NCBI GenBank assembly: GCA_002221725.1 | Contig: NJFT01000137.1 | Location: 1-64,000 of the forward strand | Origin: Scedosporium boydii | Lineage: Eukaryota > Ascomycota > Sordariomycetes > Microascales > Microascaceae | DNA: 64,000 nucleotides | Direction: 5' to 3' | In this document: piece after piece, positions 60,719 through 64,000 of the stretch | How the letters are laid out: each line of letters opens with the position of its first letter | Numbering within the stretch: position 1 is the stretch's first letter | The notes under the pieces: model-generated | What the model saw: only the letters and a program-made list of their open reading frames with translations | What the model was told of the DNA's origin: nothing | Database searches by the model: none | Position numbers and translations under genes: made by a program

Positions 60719-62915
60719 TTAGTTCCTGTTCTTGGGCTGGGAGAGCATCTTCAAGCGGCTCAGGCTAATGCCGGGCTTCCTCTTGACAGGGCTGTCCCTC
60801 GTCAGCGGCTGAGAACTAGCCCTCGAGATCTGAGCCTTCTTGATGCTAGTAGGAGTTTTGCCCACGAGCCTCGGGGCAAACAAGACGTCGCCTTCGGGGA
60901 CGTGCTCGTTCTTCCTCTTCTTGGCAGCACGCTCCGCCTCCTCGCGCTCGGCGTCTTCCTCGTCGCTCGAAGGTCGGTGGCGCTTCTTGTTTCGCATGCC
61001 GTGAGAAATGCCCGGGAGGATTTTCATGGGAGACTTGTTTTCCTTGTTGCTGCCGCTGGTAACGTTCGCCTTGCCGGCATCCATGACGCTATTGGGGAAG
61101 CTTCCGGGGATGGGGAGAATGGAGGCTCGGACGTGGCGGATGCTCGATTGGCCGGCGGAACCGCCGAAGCCGGTGGGTGAGACGCTCTTGAAGCTGATCG
61201 TGTGGTCGCTGCGGAAGGTAAACGTTCCGGGAACCGAGGGAGGGGGCATGCTGCCGCTCTTTTCCTCCCTGTTGCTGGGCGACATGCCACTGAAAACGGA
61301 GAGATCCGGATAAGCCACGTCGCCGGTGTTATTGGCGGTGCCGGCCATGACGGAGTCGACGCTCGGATACTGAGCCTCTTCAGCTCGCGACGACTGACTT
61401 GCCTTGGCCCTGAACTTGAAGATACTGCTGGATGGCATGGGCGTGGGTGAGTTCTTCTGAGCCGTTATGGCCTCCTTGCGAAGAGGCGTCGCGTTCAGGC
61501 GCTTCGACAGCTTCCGCCTAGGGGTAGTAGCGCAAACGGGAATCGGGGGAAGGGCCTTGTCCACGCGAGGAGGGTGAGGAGTTTTAGAGAGTCCGGCGGG
61601 ACGCGGGAGCGCACTTCCGGGCTTCTTCTCATTGTCGCCCTTCTGGCCTCTGAGGATCGATTTGACCTTCTCGAACCGGCCAGGGCTCAGAATGCGTCTG
61701 GTAGGAGTGGCTACTCCAGCCGTAGGATTGCCCGCCATAGCTAGCTTTTTGGGGCTCGAAAGTTCGGGCTTAGATGGAGACTTGACGAGATTAACGGTCG
61801 GTCCCTTCACTGCAGCTCGTGCCAGGGATGACTTGGTAGGACTGGCAAGGTTCATAGTAGACTGAGATCGAACCAAACCACCAGGTACGGCATCAACACC
61901 GCTGGACTTGGGGCGAGGGATTGAGCTGGTATCGCGAGAGACTGGGCGGCTGCTGGATGCGTCATCCTCGAGACGCTGCTTGAACCTCTTCGCGGGAGTA
62001 GGGGGGTTGCTCTCAACGGGGATGCGACTCTTGATGGGTGAGCCTGCGGCAGGAGTCTTGCGGTGGCGTGGGGTCTCAGGCTCATCAAGCCTCGCCTTAG
62101 ACTGAGAGCGCTTGATTCCGGACCTCAGAGTAATGGGAGACGCTAGCTCATCCAAGTTGGCTCGCGAAGAAGAACGCTTAATGCCGGCAACAGGAGTTAA
62201 CTGGTTGCGGAGGGCTCGGAAAGCGGACGGGTGGTTCTCGATGGAATCCATCTTCTTGAATTCAGCCATGTGGGCCGCACTAAAGCGGCCAGACTTTCCT
62301 TTGGGCCTGGCAATCTTTCGCCCACCGTTTCGCTGCGTCTCCTCCTCTTGCTCTCGCTCGCGTTGAGCAGCGAGCTCGGCCTTGATCCTAGCTGCCTCAT
62401 CTCGCAACTCATTCATCATCTCTTGAGCGCGAGTACTCAAACCTAGGTCGGCGGCGGTGCCTTGACGCGTAAACGTAAATGTAAATGGGGATGATGGGGG
62501 TGCCTTGGAGGGCGTGACCTGAGTCACACCAGAAGGTAGTTGGTTGCCCTTCTTTTCGCTTGGCTTGATGTCCGTAAATCCAAGGCGAAGATCCGAGGAA
62601 GGGGGGGCCATCGTCTTTTGGGCCTTGCTGGGGTGCATCTCGGACATAGGAGGCTTGATCGGCGACGAAGACGAGGGCGTTGAGGGCATTTTGACGATGG
62701 CGGGCCGCGACTGTTTCTTGGCCTCGGAGGCATCGTGGATGGGCTCGTTGCTTTCAGAAACGGTATCAAGGCTTGGTGTCGGGGCTTTCTTGGGCGTCTG
62801 GCACAGGAGAGGCGAGGTTAGCGTCGGGCAGGAACCAGCAAAAGTGCACGGTTTCTTCAATGGGATTTACCTTTGCAGAGGCCAATCTCTTAGACCTGCG
62901 ACGAGGCGGTGACAT
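60719..62915 (-). CDS. Basic, disordered, probably nuclear protein of unknown function
   Basis: Two exons, 62915-62871 (MSPPRRRSKRLASAK) and 62797-60719, with a 73-bp intron (GTAAAT ... CAG), phase 0; 707 residues. I do not recognise a named family. The protein is rich in Ser, Pro, Lys and Arg, with many SP/TP sites (SPIK, TPSK, SPTK, SPGRF), pointing to phosphorylation by cyclin-dependent or related kinases. Residues about 135-171 form one charged helix (MMNELRDEAARIKAELAAQRER). At 185-201 is a conserved-looking motif GRFSAAHMAEFKKMDSI. Two copies of GIKRS-x-S-x-A-x-LDE lie at about 220-232 and 242-254. Basic clusters MRNKKRHRPSSDEED and AAKKRKNE near the C-terminus are probable nuclear signals. 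A chromatin or spindle role is my inference from composition alone. The first exon supplies an additional basic segment that the long frame lacks. Confidence 0.8.
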
Positions 62916-64000
62916 GATGATCGGTTGTCGACTCGAGACTTTGGTATTGTTTGTTGAAGATGCTGACTGTGGATGAAGATTATCGGTGAAGGAATGCGAG
63001 CGGAGGATTAACGGGAACCTTGTCAATAAAACCCACTGTTGCGGATTTGTGTGCGGGTAACATGGATAGGGTGGGATAGGGAGACGTGATGGTTGGGGAG
63101 AAAGCCGATGAACCAATGTTATTTTCAGGATCAAGGCACGATGTGGGGAGCTCCAGTTCAGAAAGTAAACAAACCCAAGAAAACATTGACCAACCGCGGC
63201 GGAGGGCACCGGCCGTGCCGTTACAACGTGTCCGCACTTAATCGCACGTTTTGTGACATGATCTTTCGAAGATTACGTCAGTGAAGGTTTTCTTTTCCAA
63301 GAGTTGCCACTTGGTGTCATTTGATCAGTTATCTGATTATGTCATACGGTGCTTCACGAGAGTGGTCGAAGTGTTGCGAGAAAGATGTCCGAATAGGGAA
63401 AGAGGTCGTGTGAGTTCAGAATCAATGACGTACGAGGGCCTTCCAGGTTGCGGAATCATAGTTTACGGCCTATTCTAAACGACTCTCGCATTCTGAGTCC
63501 GAATTCAATATCGACGCGCTCAATTCGATATGATTCTCACTCAACTTAGCCTGCTTTTCTGTCCATCTCTTCGCGAGGCTGATCCTGTAATGATCCAAGA
63601 GGCGGCCGTTAAACCTTCAGCAGCATCACTCGAAGCTCTCTTGATGATTGATAAGAGGCATCATCAGTCACCGATCTCGATCCCGACATCCAAACTCTAA
63701 ATTCATACAAGCCTAAGTGGCAGAAAGGCGGCTGGATTCCGAGCAAACCCCGTTCTCCGGGAATATGTCGAGCCAAGTCAGAAGCGCCGGGCGTGAAGCT
63801 GAAACTAGACCCTGAAACCTAGAACCATGAGAGCCCAGACTGCCTTGCCCTCTGATATTTCTTGGCGCATCGACTAGCGGCTAGCGGAGATCTGTGCTGT
63901 TGCTCTATGTATTATACGAACTACGAAATAGCTGCCTCTTTTCTCTTGGCAACAATGAATAGATGCATTTTCTTCCCCTGGGGGGGGCAATTCGCCAAGA
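62916..64000. other. Right flank, no supported gene
   Basis: Upstream region of the basic nuclear protein gene and about 1 kb of further sequence. Only short overlapping frames; nothing recognised. A gene truncated by the window end cannot be excluded. Confidence 0.45.

Noticed and set aside
1..64000. CRISPR arrays, bacterial operons, transposase or reverse-transcriptase genes, secondary-metabolite core enzymes
   Set aside because: None seen on either strand; introns and gene families show eukaryotic nuclear DNA.

Overview
The window looks like nuclear DNA of a filamentous ascomycete (Pezizomycotina, probably Sordariomycetes-like; I cannot name a genus). The reasons are short spliceosomal introns (about 65-140 bp, mostly GTA(A/T/C)G donors with CTAAC/CTGAC-like branch points), wide intergenic spaces, and fungal-type genes: LOS1, HAT1, CTK3, midasin, a Yap/Pap1-type bZIP, a GPI-anchored Thr-rich wall protein and a fungal CorA-like membrane protein. 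I re-assembled splice junctions by hand for every recognised multi-exon gene; only two junctions stay unresolved (the acidic repeat gene and the last intron of the CorA-like gene).

Layout. 1-18.4 kb is gene-poor. It holds a GPI-anchored wall protein (5738-6479, minus) and a probably secreted acidic Pro/Glu repeat protein (12522-13896, minus); the rest has no coding region I can support. 18.4-24 kb carries LOS1/exportin-T (minus) and a secreted protein with eight single-cysteine repeats (minus). 24-26.4 kb is a gap with a 14-copy 9-bp minisatellite. 26.4-53.9 kb is the gene-dense housekeeping core: CorA-like transporter (+), LMBR1/LMBRD2-like membrane protein (-), HAT1 (+), CTK3 (+), mitochondrial L7/L12 (-), the about 4,919-residue midasin gene (+, about 14.9 kb) and a bZIP regulator (-). 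53.9-60.7 kb is a second gene desert upstream of the bZIP gene. 60.7-62.9 kb encodes a disordered basic, probably nuclear protein (-).

Functionally the core is dominated by nuclear and ribosome-related functions: tRNA export, histone H4 acetylation, RNA polymerase II CTD phosphorylation, mitochondrial ribosome, and 60S subunit maturation. Two gene pairs are divergent over short intergenic spaces (LMBRD2-like/HAT1 and mitochondrial L7/L12/midasin) and could share promoters. The genes do not form a cluster for one pathway.

The most striking unexplained signal is a dispersed family of 9-bp sites TAC-NNN-GTA (TACTTCGTA/TACGAAGTA, TACTCCGTA/TACGGAGTA and their CpG-to-TpG variants). I count about 26, all outside recognised coding sequence and concentrated in the two gene deserts. 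Other points of interest are a GC3-rich patch covering exactly the MIDAS end of midasin, the unusual single-Cys repeat protein, and perfectly homogenised repeats in the acidic secreted protein.
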